Of a DNA stretch of 64,000 bases, positions 1 through 9,289 are shown piece after piece. Within the stretch, counting starts at the first letter, position 1, and every line of letters starts with the position of its first letter. The translations under genes were made by a program, and so were the position numbers. The notes under the pieces are model-generated. The model saw only the letters and a program-made list of their open reading frames with translations. It was not told where the DNA came from and made no database searches. Source of the stretch: Chromatiaceae bacterium (GTDB taxonomy: Bacteria; Pseudomonadota; Gammaproteobacteria; Chromatiales; Chromatiaceae); contig JACKMK010000001.1 of the NCBI GenBank assembly GCA_024235395.1, positions 496,001-560,000 on the forward strand, read 5' to 3'.

Positions 1-119
1 TCATGGATGAACTGCGTGGCAGCGGCGGCGTGACCGGTGGACCCGCGCCGTTCAATGCGACCGACCGCCAGGCCTTCGCCAACGCCCTCGACCGCCTGCT
101 GACCGAACGACTCGCCTGA
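1..119 (+). CDS. C-terminal end of an unidentified protein (partial)
   Basis: An open frame enters from the left edge and ends in TGA at 117-119. Codons are read from position 3. About 38 residues are visible and they end in a helical, charged tail (ALDRLLTERLA). The visible ATG at 3-5 need not be the start, because the frame may continue upstream. It converges on ppsR with a gap of 56 bases. No motif identifies the family. The tail is loosely like the ends of dihydrodipicolinate-synthase-type aldolases, but that is too weak to name it. Confidence 0.5.
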   Translation, partial: MDELRGSGGVTGGPAPFNATDRQAFANALDRLLTERLA

Positions 120-175
120 CCACTCCGGCCGGGCTAAGCACCTGGCGCGTCCGCGCGTTCATCCCCGGCGCCGGA

Positions 176-1000
176 TCAGTAGTGGCGTTCCACCCCGACC
201 CGCTGCATGATTTCGATCGCCAGTTCCTCGATCGACACCGCAGTACTGTCGATGAACGGGACGGCATTGCTGCGAAACAGGTCCTCGGCCGCGGCCACCT
301 CCCGCCGGCACTGCGCCAGGCTGGCGTAGTCCGAGCCCGGCCTACGCTCTTCGCGGATGCGATGCAGTCGGTCAGGTGAGATCGTCATGCCGAACAGCTG
401 CTCACGATGGGCTCGCAGCGGTTCGGGTAGCCTGCCGAGCAGGAAATCGTCCTCGGTCAGTGGGTAGTTGGCGGCCAGTATCGCGTACTGCATCGCCAGG
501 TAGAGGCAGGTTGGCGTCTTGCCGCTGCGCGACACGCCAACCAGAATGAGATCCGCCTTGTCGAGTCCCTTGAAGCGTGAACCGTCGTCGAAGTTGAGGG
601 CGAAGTTCACGGCATCGACCCGACGGTCGTAGGCATGCAGATCGCCGATACCGTGGCTGAGTCCGATGTGCCCGCTGTGCGGTATCCCGATGGCCGCCGA
701 GAGCATCGGCAGGTAGTTGTCGAAGATGTCGAACACCTTCGCGTTTGCCTCCTTCAGCCGGGCGCGCAGAGACTCGTCGACGATACTCGAAAACACAATC
801 GGCTGGCTCTCGTCCTCCTGTGCGGCACTGTCGATCTCCCGCACCGCGGCATCGATCTTTTCCAGTGTGTCGAGAAACGGCAACACCATGCGCTCGCAGC
901 AGTGCTCCTCGAACTGCGTCATCAAGGTACGCACCAGGTGTTCCAGGGTGATACCCGTACGGTCCGAGATAATGAACAGCGAGCGCGTCGGATGCTCCAT
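176..1000 (-). CDS. ppsR: Phosphoenolpyruvate synthase regulatory protein (bifunctional kinase/pyrophosphorylase)
   Basis: This 274-residue protein is the usual size for the PSRP/DUF299 family. Known members switch PEP synthase off by ADP-dependent phosphorylation and on again by phosphate-dependent dephosphorylation, so the gene controls gluconeogenic flux. A P-loop, GVSRSGKT, is visible at residues 155-162. The N-terminus (RSLFIISDRTGIT) and the stretch with paired histidines around residues 108-122 are also typical. The start at 1000 is chosen over longer upstream readings because the family N-terminus begins there and an AGAGGT-like ribosome site precedes it. The gene is divergent from glcD across 155 bases. 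No ppsA gene is in the window. The family call is secure. Confidence 0.93.
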   Translation of the reverse strand: MEHPTRSLFIISDRTGITLEHLVRTLMTQFEEHCCERMVLPFLDTLEKIDAAVREIDSAAQEDESQPIVFSSIVDESLRARLKEANAKVFDIFDNYLPMLSAAIGIPHSGHIGLSHGIGDLHAYDRRVDAVNFALNFDDGSRFKGLDKADLILVGVSRSGKTPTCLYLAMQYAILAANYPLTEDDFLLGRLPEPLRAHREQLFGMTISPDRLHRIREERRPGSDYASLAQCRREVAAAEDLFRSNAVPFIDSTAVSIEELAIEIMQRVGVERHY

Positions 1001-1155
1001 ACGGGACCTCTTTGTTGTTGTTCCGAACCGGCCTGCCAGCACACGCAGCCTCGCCGGCATCTTAGCAAACCCGCCCGGGGCACCCCCGCGCCGGCGTGCC
1101 CAGCCACAAAAAAACAATGCCCACCCCAGTCGCGGTTTTTTGCAACAATTGCCCC

Positions 1156-2631
1156 ATGAGTGAACTGCCACTTTCCGAACGTCGCGCACGGCTGGCCACA
1201 CGGTTGCGCCAGGTGGTCGCCGGCCCCTTCGTGCTCAGCAGTGACGAAGAACTCAAGCCGTATGAGTGCGACGGCCTGTCGGCGTACCGTGTGGTACCGC
1301 TGCTGGTGGTGTTGCCCGCCTCCGCCGACGAGGTGCAGGCGGTGCTGAAGATCTGCCACGAGGCGCACGTCGCGGTGGTCGCGCGCGGCGCCGGTACCGG
1401 GCTTTCCGGCGGGGCCCTGCCGCACGAAGACGGTGTGCTGCTGAGTCTCGCCAGACTGAACCGGATCATCGCTGTCGAACCCGACAACGTCTGTGCACGC
1501 GTGCAACCCGGTGTGCGCAATCTGGCGATCAGCGAAGCCGCTCGACCGCATGGACTGTATTACGCGCCCGACCCATCGTCGCAGATCGCCTGCTCGATCG
1601 GCGGCAACGTCGCTGAGAATGCCGGCGGCGTGCACTGCCTGAAGTACGGGTTGACGGTCAACAATCTGCTCGCCGTCGAACTGGTCAAGATGGACGGAGA
1701 GCGCATCACCCTCGGTGGTGGTGGGCTCGACGGTCCCGGGTACGACCTCCTGGCATTGATCACCGGTTCCGAAGGCATGCTCGGCGTGGTCGTCGAGGTG
1801 ACCGTCAAACTGCTGCCGATCCCGCAGCGTGCACAGGTCGCGCTGGCGGCGTTCGACAATGTCGAGACCGCAGGCCAGGCGGTTGCCGACATCATCGCTT
1901 CCGGAATCCTGCCAGCCGGACTGGAGATGATGGACAACCCGGCGATTCGCGCCGCGGAAGACTTCGTCCACGCGGGTTACCCGACCGAGGCCGCCGCGAT
2001 CCTGTTGTGCGAGGTGGATGGTGGCAACGAAGAGGTGTCCGAGGACATCGCGCGGGTACGTCAACGGCTGCTCGACTCGGGTGCGACCGAGGTGCGCACC
2101 GCAGGCGACGAAAACGAGCGGGCGCGCTTCTGGGCCGGACGCAAGGCGGCATTCCCGGCCGCCGGGCGGATCTCGCCCGACTACTACTGCATGGACGGCA
2201 CGATACCGCGCAAACACCTGCCCCGGGTGCTGCGCGAGATTGCGCGCTACTCGGGTGAATCGGGGTTACGGGTCGCCAATGTGTTCCACGCCGGAGACGG
2301 CAACCTGCATCCGCTGATCCTGTACGACGCCAACGTGCCCGGCGAACTGGAACTGGCCGAGGAGGTGGGCGGCCGTATCCTCGAACTGTGCGTCGAGGTC
2401 GGCGGGACCATCACCGGCGAACACGGCGTCGGGCTCGAAAAGATCAACCAGATGTGCGCCCAGTTTCCGCCGGAGGAACTGCAGGTGTTCCATGACGTCA
2501 AGGCAGTGTTCGACCCGCACGGACTGTTGAATCCGGGCAAGGCGATCCCCACGCTGAACCGATGTGCGGAGTTCGGCGCAATGCACGTAAAGGCCGGTGA
2601 CCTGCGGTTTCCACATCTGGAGCGATTCTGA
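1156..2631 (+). CDS. glcD: Glycolate oxidase subunit GlcD (FAD-linked oxidase)
   Basis: A 491-residue FAD-dependent 2-hydroxyacid dehydrogenase of the VAO/PCMH family. The FAD-binding domain has the conserved GAGTGLSGGALP stretch near residues 78-89. The C-terminal oxidase domain has HAGDGNLHP (about 378-386) and TGEHGVGLEK (about 418-427), as in GlcD and D-lactate dehydrogenases. It oxidises glycolate to glyoxylate with GlcE and normally GlcF, passing electrons to the respiratory chain. The start at 1156 gives the family's N-terminus; the frame is open 60 bases further up, but without support. It overlaps glcE by one base (TGATG). D-lactate dehydrogenase is an alternative, but the GlcE partner next door favours glycolate oxidase. 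Confidence 0.93.
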   Translation: MSELPLSERRARLATRLRQVVAGPFVLSSDEELKPYECDGLSAYRVVPLLVVLPASADEVQAVLKICHEAHVAVVARGAGTGLSGGALPHEDGVLLSLARLNRIIAVEPDNVCARVQPGVRNLAISEAARPHGLYYAPDPSSQIACSIGGNVAENAGGVHCLKYGLTVNNLLAVELVKMDGERITLGGGGLDGPGYDLLALITGSEGMLGVVVEVTVKLLPIPQRAQVALAAFDNVETAGQAVADIIASGILPAGLEMMDNPAIRAAEDFVHAGYPTEAAAILLCEVDGGNEEVSEDIARVRQRLLDSGATEVRTAGDENERARFWAGRKAAFPAAGRISPDYYCMDGTIPRKHLPRVLREIARYSGESGLRVANVFHAGDGNLHPLILYDANVPGELELAEEVGGRILELCVEVGGTITGEHGVGLEKINQMCAQFPPEELQVFHDVKAVFDPHGLLNPGKAIPTLNRCAEFGAMHVKAGDLRFPHLERF

Positions 2632-3686
2632 TGAGCGACATCGCCGCGGCGCTCGCGGAGCAGGTACGGGATGCGGCGGAGCGCCGCTCGCCGTTGCGCC
2701 TGGTCGGCAACGACAGCAAGGCGTTCTACGGCCACCCCGTCACCGGAGACGCATTGCCGCTGAACGGCCACCGCGGTGTTGTCCGCTACGAACCCACCGA
2801 ACTGGTCGTGACTGCCCGCGCCGGGACACCCGTCAGCGAGGTGGAGTCCCTGCTGGCCGACAACGGCCAGATGCTGGCGTTCGAGCCGCCCAGCTTCGCC
2901 GGCGTTGCAACGCTGGGAGGCGCGGTAGCGAGCGGTCTTGGCGGTCCGCGGCGCCCGTGGGGGGGCGCACCGCGTGACCTGCTGCTGGGCATGTCGTTGC
3001 TGGACGGCCGCGGACGCGTCCTGCGATTCGGTGGCGAGGTCATGAAGAACGTCGCGGGCTACGACGTGACGCGACTGATGGCCGGCGCCCTGGGCACCCT
3101 GGGGGCGCTGCTCGAGGTGTCGGTCAAGGTTCTGCCGGCACCCAAGGTGGAACGCAACCTGGTGCTGCAGATGCCGCGCGACCGCGCGCTGGCGCTGATG
3201 CGCGACCTGGCGCGCCAACCGGCACCCCTGTCCGGCGCCGCGCATTTCGACGATCGCCTTTACCTGCGCCTGTCGGGGAATGCCGCCAGCGTGACGGCCT
3301 GGGAACGGCAGATCGGCGGCGATGGCGGTTCCGGCAACGAGTTCTGGCGAGGACTGCGCGATCACACGCTGGCGTTTTTCCATTCCGACAGACCATTGTG
3401 GCGCCTGTCGCTGCCACCCGCGGCGCCCCGTCTCAGCTGCGAACACGAGGTGCTCACCGACTGGGCCGGCGCGCAGCGCTGGGTGTATTCGCGTTGCCTG
3501 GCGGACGAGATCCGCGCCGAAGTCGCAAAAGTCGGCGGACATGCCATACTGTTTCGACATGGCGACGACAAAATCCCTGTATTCCACCCCCTCGACGGCG
3601 TACGCGAGCGCCTGCACCAGGGACTCAAGCAGGTATTCGATCCGGTCGGGATCCTCAATCCCGGTCGCCTCTACCCGTCGCTCTAG
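2631..3686 (+). CDS. glcE: Glycolate oxidase FAD-binding subunit GlcE
   Basis: This 351-residue protein has a PCMH FAD-binding fold in its N-terminal two thirds and the GlcE hallmark NVAGYDVTRLMAGALGTLG around residues 140-158. It ends in the family's ILNPGRLYPSL tail. It is translationally coupled to glcD through a one-base stop/start overlap. In most bacteria glcF, an iron-sulfur subunit with CCG domains, follows directly. Here it does not: the next gene is an unrelated small secreted protein that overlaps the 3' end of glcE. Either glcF lies elsewhere or another electron acceptor subunit is used. Confidence 0.93.
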   Translation: MSDIAAALAEQVRDAAERRSPLRLVGNDSKAFYGHPVTGDALPLNGHRGVVRYEPTELVVTARAGTPVSEVESLLADNGQMLAFEPPSFAGVATLGGAVASGLGGPRRPWGGAPRDLLLGMSLLDGRGRVLRFGGEVMKNVAGYDVTRLMAGALGTLGALLEVSVKVLPAPKVERNLVLQMPRDRALALMRDLARQPAPLSGAAHFDDRLYLRLSGNAASVTAWERQIGGDGGSGNEFWRGLRDHTLAFFHSDRPLWRLSLPPAAPRLSCEHEVLTDWAGAQRWVYSRCLADEIRAEVAKVGGHAILFRHGDDKIPVFHPLDGVRERLHQGLKQVFDPVGILNPGRLYPSL

Positions 3687-3957
3687 GCGTCTGGCCCTGT
3701 TGGTCGCGGTGATGTGCTCGGGTCTGTGCCTGGCACCGGCGGCACACGCATTTTTCTGTCTGAAGGCGTTCTCCGGCAACCGCAGTTTCGGGCGCCCGGC
3801 ACCCGCCTATCCGGCCGGCGGTTTTCCTCCACCGCTGTACACGGTCCCGCCGATCATGCAGCAACCCGTGACAGCCGGTACACGCCCGATTGTCCGATAC
3901 CAACCGCTCCGCCCGCTCGTCTGGCGGCCGGCCAATTACCGCTCGGGAAGACTCTGA
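3559..3957 (+). CDS. Small secreted Pro/Arg-rich protein, start uncertain
   Basis: The reading frame ends at 3957 and encodes a clear export signal: RRSRR, then a hydrophobic core from about 3691, then a likely cleavage site APAAHA before FFC. About 68 mature residues follow, rich in proline and arginine, with a YPAGGFPPPLY stretch and one Cys. No conserved domain is recognised. The only ATG upstream of the signal is at 3559, inside glcE. It would give an unusually long N-terminal region and has no ribosome site. Starts at TTG 3700 or ATG 3712 would remove the basic residues. A rarer start near 3655-3680 is possible. The product is believable, the exact start is not resolved. It overlaps the 3' end of glcE in another frame and may be coupled to it. 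Confidence 0.55.
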   Translation: MATTKSLYSTPSTAYASACTRDSSRYSIRSGSSIPVASTRRSRRLALLVAVMCSGLCLAPAAHAFFCLKAFSGNRSFGRPAPAYPAGGFPPPLYTVPPIMQQPVTAGTRPIVRYQPLRPLVWRPANYRSGRL

Positions 3958-4019
3958 ATCACAACCTCACGACCGGTTAGAATACGGGCCGGTCAATCAG
4001 GTATTTCGAGGTTGCTCCA

Positions 4020-5432
4020 GTGCAAGAGCGCGAGGTAGATGTCGCAATCATCGGCTCCGGCAGTGCCGGGCTTTACGCGATGGGCAAGGTGAGGCCATCG
4101 GGCAAGTCAGTCGTACTGATCAACGGCGGCGAACTGGGCACGACCTGTGCCCGCGTCGGCTGTATGCCCTCCAAGGCCGTGGTGCAGGTCGCCGAGGACT
4201 TCCACCGGCGCGGCGTGTTCAAGCGCTTCGGTCTCGAGGGAGAGGAGAAGCTGAGCCTGGACGTCGCCGAGGCGATGGGCTATGTCCAGGACCTGCGCGA
4301 CATGTTCGTCGAGCGGGTGATCTCCAACAGCACCGACAAGATGCCGGAAGGCATGTTCATCGAGGGTTATACCCGGTTCGTCGGTCCCAACCTGCTGGAA
4401 ATGGACGACGGTCAGCGCATCCGTGCCGGCCGGGTCATCGTCGCGACAGGTTCGAGACCGATCATCCCGGATGCCTGGCAACCGTTTCGTGATCGCATCA
4501 TCACCACCGACGACTTTTTCGACCTCGAACACCTGCCGCGCTCGATCGCGATGGTGGGGCTTGGCGTGGTCGGCCTGGAACTCGGGCAGTCGCTGCATCG
4601 TCTCGGCTGCCAGGTCGTGGGCATGGATATCCAGGAAGCGATCGGCGGCCTCACCGACCCGGCGGCGATCAAGGCGGCGATCGACATCGTCGGCCAAGAA
4701 TTCCCACTCTGGCTGGGAGAGGGTGCCGAGATCAGCGAAGGCACAAACGGCCTGCTGAAGGTCAGTGCCGGCGACAAGAGTATCGAGGTGGAGCGGGTGT
4801 TCGCGAGCATCGGCCGCCAGCCGAACGTCGAAAAACTCGGCCTCGAGACCATCGGTGCGCCGACCAACGATCGGGGCATTCCGATCTACGATCCGCACAC
4901 CATGCAGGTGGGCGACCTGCCGGTGTTTCTCGCCGGCGATGTCACCGGTGAACGCCCCTTGCTGCACGAGGCCGGCGATGAAGGGCGGATTGCCGGACAC
5001 AACGCGGTTAGCGAAACGATCACCGCGTTCCAGCGCAAGACGCCCTTGAGCATCACCTTCTGTGACCCGAACATCGTCCAGGTCGGCCAGAACTATGCGT
5101 CGCTCGATCCGGACACAACGGCAGTCGGCGAGGTGCAGATGGGACCCGTGGGCCGCGCCTTGATCATGGCCAAGAACAAGGGCGTCATCCGGGTGTATGC
5201 GGACAAGGCGAGCGGCAGGATGCTTGGTGCCGAGATGGTGTGTGCCAAGGCGGAGAACCTCGGCCATCTTCTGGCCTGGTGCATCCAGCGTGACCTCACG
5301 GTCGGGGAATTGCTGCAGATGCCCTTCTACCACCCGGTGATCGAAGAGGCGCTGCAGGCGGCGTTGTACGATCTGTACGCCAAAGTGGATAAGAAGAACC
5401 GGGGACCAATCACGGAACTGCGCGTCCAGTGA
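4020..5432 (+). CDS. Dihydrolipoyl dehydrogenase-like pyridine nucleotide-disulfide oxidoreductase
   Basis: A 470-residue class I flavoprotein disulfide reductase starting with GTG after a GAGG site. In order it has the N-terminal FAD motif GSGSAGLYA (residues 12-20), the redox-active pair in CARVGC (C43 and C48), an NAD-binding motif GLGVVGLELG (about 180-189), a second FAD motif FLAGDVTG (about 301-308) and a C-terminal dimerisation domain with the active-site HPxxEE. All catalytic elements of lipoamide dehydrogenase are present. No 2-oxoacid dehydrogenase E1/E2, glycine cleavage or lipoate-binding gene is adjacent, so its lipoyl partner is unknown. Soluble transhydrogenase and mercuric reductase are less likely: the former lacks this Cys pair spacing, the latter has a C-terminal Cys pair. 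Confidence 0.85.
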   Translation: MQEREVDVAIIGSGSAGLYAMGKVRPSGKSVVLINGGELGTTCARVGCMPSKAVVQVAEDFHRRGVFKRFGLEGEEKLSLDVAEAMGYVQDLRDMFVERVISNSTDKMPEGMFIEGYTRFVGPNLLEMDDGQRIRAGRVIVATGSRPIIPDAWQPFRDRIITTDDFFDLEHLPRSIAMVGLGVVGLELGQSLHRLGCQVVGMDIQEAIGGLTDPAAIKAAIDIVGQEFPLWLGEGAEISEGTNGLLKVSAGDKSIEVERVFASIGRQPNVEKLGLETIGAPTNDRGIPIYDPHTMQVGDLPVFLAGDVTGERPLLHEAGDEGRIAGHNAVSETITAFQRKTPLSITFCDPNIVQVGQNYASLDPDTTAVGEVQMGPVGRALIMAKNKGVIRVYADKASGRMLGAEMVCAKAENLGHLLAWCIQRDLTVGELLQMPFYHPVIEEALQAALYDLYAKVDKKNRGPITELRVQ

Positions 5433-5465
5433 CATTCGACGGCGGGCCGCGCCGGCCCGCCGACT

Positions 5466-5966
5466 TCAGTCCGGCCCGCTGATTACCCGCCAGGCGGCCA
5501 GTTTGCGCTCGAAACTGTAGCTGGCGTTTGCCGGACTGGTGGACGGCAGCCTGAGCGTGGGTAGCGAGGAACCGGCGTCCGGCAACACGTGGCGTCGAAA
5601 CGCCTGTTCGGCCATCTGCCCGTTGAAATAGACCGCTCGGATACCGGGATGCCCGGCGAAGAAGGTTGCGAAATCGTTGGCCACGATCGATGATGGCTCG
5701 ATGCTGGCATCCAGGCTACCCGGCCGGTTGCAGGTCTTCAGGACATCCCAAAGCGCGATTCGCTGCATGCGCAGCCCCCGGCACCGCGCCTCGTAAGGCA
5801 GGTGACGATCGATGCCGAAGACGCAATCGATGATCGGCCAGAATGCGTTGCGGGGATGCGCATAGTATTGGCCCACTTCGAGCGACTGTCGGCCGGGCAT
5901 CGATCCGAGGATCAACAGGCTTGCGCGCCTGTCGGCGATCGGCGGGAAACCGTGTACCCGGCTCAT
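5466..5966 (-). CDS. DNA-deoxyinosine glycosylase (uracil-DNA glycosylase superfamily)
   Basis: This 166-residue protein carries LILGSMPGRQSL (about 18-29) followed by YYAHPRNAFWPI. This is the signature of the hypoxanthine-DNA glycosylase branch (TIGR04274 type) of the uracil-DNA glycosylase superfamily. Known members excise deaminated adenine (hypoxanthine) from DNA as the first step of base excision repair. The C-terminal part has the PSTSPANA stretch that contacts the minor groove in this family. It stands alone and converges on the flavoprotein gene upstream. Mug/TDG-type mismatch glycosylase is the nearest alternative, but the HPRN motif supports the named branch. Confidence 0.85.
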   Translation of the reverse strand: MSRVHGFPPIADRRASLLILGSMPGRQSLEVGQYYAHPRNAFWPIIDCVFGIDRHLPYEARCRGLRMQRIALWDVLKTCNRPGSLDASIEPSSIVANDFATFFAGHPGIRAVYFNGQMAEQAFRRHVLPDAGSSLPTLRLPSTSPANASYSFERKLAAWRVISGPD

Positions 5967-6026
5967 CGTGCGGACCGAATTGGATGCGATCCTATGCTTG
6001 GCCGCATTTCTGCACGCACCGCACGC

Positions 6027-6653
6027 TCAGTCTCCGGCGTCGACCGCTAGCACCATGCGCACGAGTTCCGCCAGTGACCCCGCCTGCATCTTTTCCATCA
6101 CGCGGGCACGGTGGGCCTCGATGGTCTTTGCCGACACGCCCAGGGTGTTGGCGATCTCCTTGTTCGACTTGCCCTCGGTCACCATCATCATGACTTCGTG
6201 CTCGCGCGGAGTCAGGTGGGCAAGGCGCTCCTGGATCTGCAGGTGTTCGACTTGATGTACGCGCTGCTGCTCTTCATACGCGATCGCCCGTCGTATCGCA
6301 TCCAGCAGTGCTTCGTCATTGAACGGTTTCTCGATGAAATCGATGGCTCCCGCTTTCATCGCGCGTACAGCCATGGGTACGTCACCGTGCCCGGTGATGA
6401 TGACCGCCGGGATACGGATGTTCTTCTGCACCAGATAATCCTGGAGATCGAGCCCGCTCATTCCGGGCATGCGTACGTCGAGGACCAGGCAACCCGCCCT
6501 GCCGGGCTGATACTGCGCAAGAAAATCATCGGCCGAGGAGAAACTTTCCACCAACATGCCAACGGACTCGATCAGCCATTTGAGCGAGTTGCGCATCGCC
6601 TGATCGTCGTCGACAACGAACACGGTTGATTTGGCGATCGGGGCTTCTGACAT
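6027..6653 (-). CDS. FixJ/NarL-type two-component response regulator
   Basis: This 208-residue protein has a receiver domain (residues about 10-125) with the acidic pocket DDD (15-17), phospho-acceptor D59 in VLDVRMPG, the switch Thr in ITGHGD and the Lys in EKPF. After a short linker comes a LuxR-type helix-turn-helix (about 144-205) with LTPREHEVMMMVTEGKSNKE. The gene starts three bases after the stop of the histidine kinase gene, so the two are one unit. The receiver resembles FixJ/TodT-type regulators rather than NarL. The target genes cannot be told from the window. Confidence 0.93.
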   Translation of the reverse strand: MSEAPIAKSTVFVVDDDQAMRNSLKWLIESVGMLVESFSSADDFLAQYQPGRAGCLVLDVRMPGMSGLDLQDYLVQKNIRIPAVIITGHGDVPMAVRAMKAGAIDFIEKPFNDEALLDAIRRAIAYEEQQRVHQVEHLQIQERLAHLTPREHEVMMMVTEGKSNKEIANTLGVSAKTIEAHRARVMEKMQAGSLAELVRMVLAVDAGD

Positions 6654-6656
6654 AGA

Positions 6657-9284
6657 TTACGACGCAGCGCTCACCGCCGCTTCGGTGTTGGGCGGCAGTT
6701 GGATGGTGAAGGTGCTGCCCTTGCCGGGCCAGGAATCAGCCTGAATCTTACCATGATGGTTGTCCATGATTGTCTGGCTGATGGCCAGACCCATGCCCAT
6801 GCCGCTCTCTTTGGTACTGAAAAACGGGTCGAACAGATGTTCCATCGCTTTTCCGCTGATCCCAGAACCGTTGTCGATCACACTGACATAGACCATTCCG
6901 TCCGCACGCGTCCCGGACTCGATGACCAATCGTCGCTCGGCCGGGGCGATATCGCTGAGTGCATCGAGCGCGTTGCGCAGGAGGTTGATCAACACCTGCT
7001 CAATCTGCACCGAATCGACCCGCACCCATAACTCGTGCTTCGAGAGCCGGCGCTCGATGACCACCTGCTGACGTTTGAGCTCGTTGCTGATCAGCGAACA
7101 GGTTTCACGTGCAAGCACATTGAGGTCTACCACCTCCCGCACCGGCTGGCGGCGGCTGACCATACCACGTAGGCGCTTGATGATCTCGCCGGCTCGATTG
7201 GCCTGCGCGGAGATCTGTCCCAAAGCGTGAAGCAGTTCGTCCTTGCCGCCGATGTCCAGACGCAGCCGGCGCGCGCACCCGTTCGCGAAGTTCACGATTG
7301 CCGACAGCGGTTGGTTCAATTCGTGGGCAATGCCGGTCGCCATCTCGCCCATATTGCTCAATCGCGTGACGTGCACCAGCTCGTTCTGGCGACGCTTCAA
7401 CTCTTCCTCGGCGACACGCTCGCTGGTGATATCGCGTGCGTATACGTTGACGTAACCGAGTTCGGCGACCGGCGCGATCATCAACGAGAACACGCCATCG
7501 TCGGTCGTGACTTCGAACTCGCTCGTCGTACCGCTCGCGAGTACATCCTCGATTCGGTTGCGCCAGAATACCGGGAGTGTCTGCAATGGCCGGCAACCCC
7601 AGTGCCTGAGCAGCGGCGCACTCGGCTGATTCGCATAGGTGATGACTCCGCGGCGATTGATGCGCAGCACCGGTATCGGACTTTCGCTGGGAAACGCCGC
7701 CAGACTGCGGATCTCTGCCTCTCGCACCTTGCGTTCCGCGATGTCGCGCAGGTAGAGCGTGAACACCAGCTGTTCCCCGAGGAAAACCGGCTTTATCGCG
7801 AGTTCGACCGGAAAGACGCGTCCATCTCTGGCGACGGCCTGCATCTCCAGACGCTGCAACGGTGCCCCCTGCTCCGCACCGGCCAGCGAAAGATACAGGA
7901 TCTTTTCGAACGTCTCCCGCCACTTGGGCGCGACCACCAGCTCGCTGAAGGAACGACCGACCGCTTCGTCATGGCGGTAGTCGAAGGTATCTTGCGCAGT
8001 GGGGTTGAAATCGATGATTTCGCCACGTTCGTTGACCGTGATGATCGCGTCCAGCGAAGCATCCATGATCGCCACCCGCAGCTTTTCCGTTTCGAGCAGT
8101 TCCGTTTCGTGCTGTCGCCGCATCTCGTCGCGCGCGCGCATAACCAGTTGCACGAACTCGCGTATCCAGTCTTCGAGGATCAACAGCTGGTTGCCGCGCC
8201 GATCCACCCCAGTGTCCGGGATATCCAGCGCCCGACGCGACAGGTTCGATACCCGCCTCAGCAGACGGCTGATGCGGCTCGACAGCAGCAGAAACAGCAA
8301 CACGAACGCCGAAATGATCACCGCCGCACCGATCAGGCGTTGCCGCCGCTCTAGGTCGAGCACCTGCTGCCCGGTGCGTTCGAATGAGCCGCGCGGCAGC
8401 AGCGTCGCGAACAGCAGGCTCAGATCGGCATCATCGTATTCAAAAAACGACTGCGCCCTGATCAGGAAGGCGCCACGCATCGCGGCCAGCGCCGTGCCTG
8501 GCGGGGCAGCGGCGGGACTGCTGCTCGACAGGATGCGCTGCGCGTCGGCATCGAGAATCGCAACCACGTTGTGGCTGGATTTCACAAACTGTTGAGAAGC
8601 GATCAGGAAAGGCGTGTCGAGCGCGATCAGCACCACCACGTTGCCCATCGGCACCCGGGCGTTGTCTTCGGTCGGTTCGGAAACGATCAACCAGGGCCGG
8701 TCACCCAGCAGCGTGACGAACGACCGCCGCCGGGGGGATCCGATCTGGCCCTTGAGGTCAGTGAGCAGCGACGTCGGGAGGGGACTTCCGCCCGGATTGT
8801 ACATCTCGCGGATCGCACCTTCCGGGTCGACCAGGAGGAAGATCTGCGGCGCCACACCACCCTGCCAGTTCAGGTCGTCAGGCAACCAGGGTGGCGGATT
8901 GCCCGCCAGGTAGTGAACGATATCGCGGGACCGTCGACTCCAGATCACCGGATCGAGGTAATCCGCCATGCGACGATGGCTGGATACCAGGCGCGTGAAA
9001 TACACGAACGAACGTCGGTATTCGTCGAAACGGATCAGCGATTCACGTGCCTGCTGATCGAGCTGGCTCTCCAGTGCCTGATCGAAGATACCGCTCAGTG
9101 CACGCGTCTGCAGACGATCCACTACCAGCCACAGTATCAGACCGGTCAGCAGGCCAAACGCCAGCGCGAGGGCCGGAATCGGGATCCCCTTGAGTAGCCT
9201 GCGTGTGAACGATCGTTTGCTAATGGAAGCGATCCCGTTGAGCCGCTGTGGGCGAATTATCGCCCCGCTTCCGGGATAAACCAA
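6657..9284 (-). CDS. Membrane-bound PAS sensor histidine kinase
   Basis: An 875-residue kinase. A transmembrane helix (about 33-53) and a second one (about 318-338) bracket a large periplasmic sensor region. Two PAS domains follow (about 400-515 and 525-635), then a HisKA domain with H654 in the H-box GIAHELNQPLSA, and an HATPase domain with an N-box (LLRNALDAL) and G-boxes (DNGSGI; GMGMGLAIS). The only plausible start in reach is TTG at 9284, since no in-frame ATG or GTG precedes the first helix. A CCCGGG-CAGA-CCCGGG inverted repeat lies 5 bases upstream. It is a FixL/TodS-like kinase with a partner regulator directly downstream and a PilZ gene directly upstream. The signal sensed is unknown. 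Confidence 0.9.
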   Translation of the reverse strand: MVYPGSGAIIRPQRLNGIASISKRSFTRRLLKGIPIPALALAFGLLTGLILWLVVDRLQTRALSGIFDQALESQLDQQARESLIRFDEYRRSFVYFTRLVSSHRRMADYLDPVIWSRRSRDIVHYLAGNPPPWLPDDLNWQGGVAPQIFLLVDPEGAIREMYNPGGSPLPTSLLTDLKGQIGSPRRRSFVTLLGDRPWLIVSEPTEDNARVPMGNVVVLIALDTPFLIASQQFVKSSHNVVAILDADAQRILSSSSPAAAPPGTALAAMRGAFLIRAQSFFEYDDADLSLLFATLLPRGSFERTGQQVLDLERRQRLIGAAVIISAFVLLFLLLSSRISRLLRRVSNLSRRALDIPDTGVDRRGNQLLILEDWIREFVQLVMRARDEMRRQHETELLETEKLRVAIMDASLDAIITVNERGEIIDFNPTAQDTFDYRHDEAVGRSFSELVVAPKWRETFEKILYLSLAGAEQGAPLQRLEMQAVARDGRVFPVELAIKPVFLGEQLVFTLYLRDIAERKVREAEIRSLAAFPSESPIPVLRINRRGVITYANQPSAPLLRHWGCRPLQTLPVFWRNRIEDVLASGTTSEFEVTTDDGVFSLMIAPVAELGYVNVYARDITSERVAEEELKRRQNELVHVTRLSNMGEMATGIAHELNQPLSAIVNFANGCARRLRLDIGGKDELLHALGQISAQANRAGEIIKRLRGMVSRRQPVREVVDLNVLARETCSLISNELKRQQVVIERRLSKHELWVRVDSVQIEQVLINLLRNALDALSDIAPAERRLVIESGTRADGMVYVSVIDNGSGISGKAMEHLFDPFFSTKESGMGMGLAISQTIMDNHHGKIQADSWPGKGSTFTIQLPPNTEAAVSAAS

Positions 9285-9289
9285 CTCGG

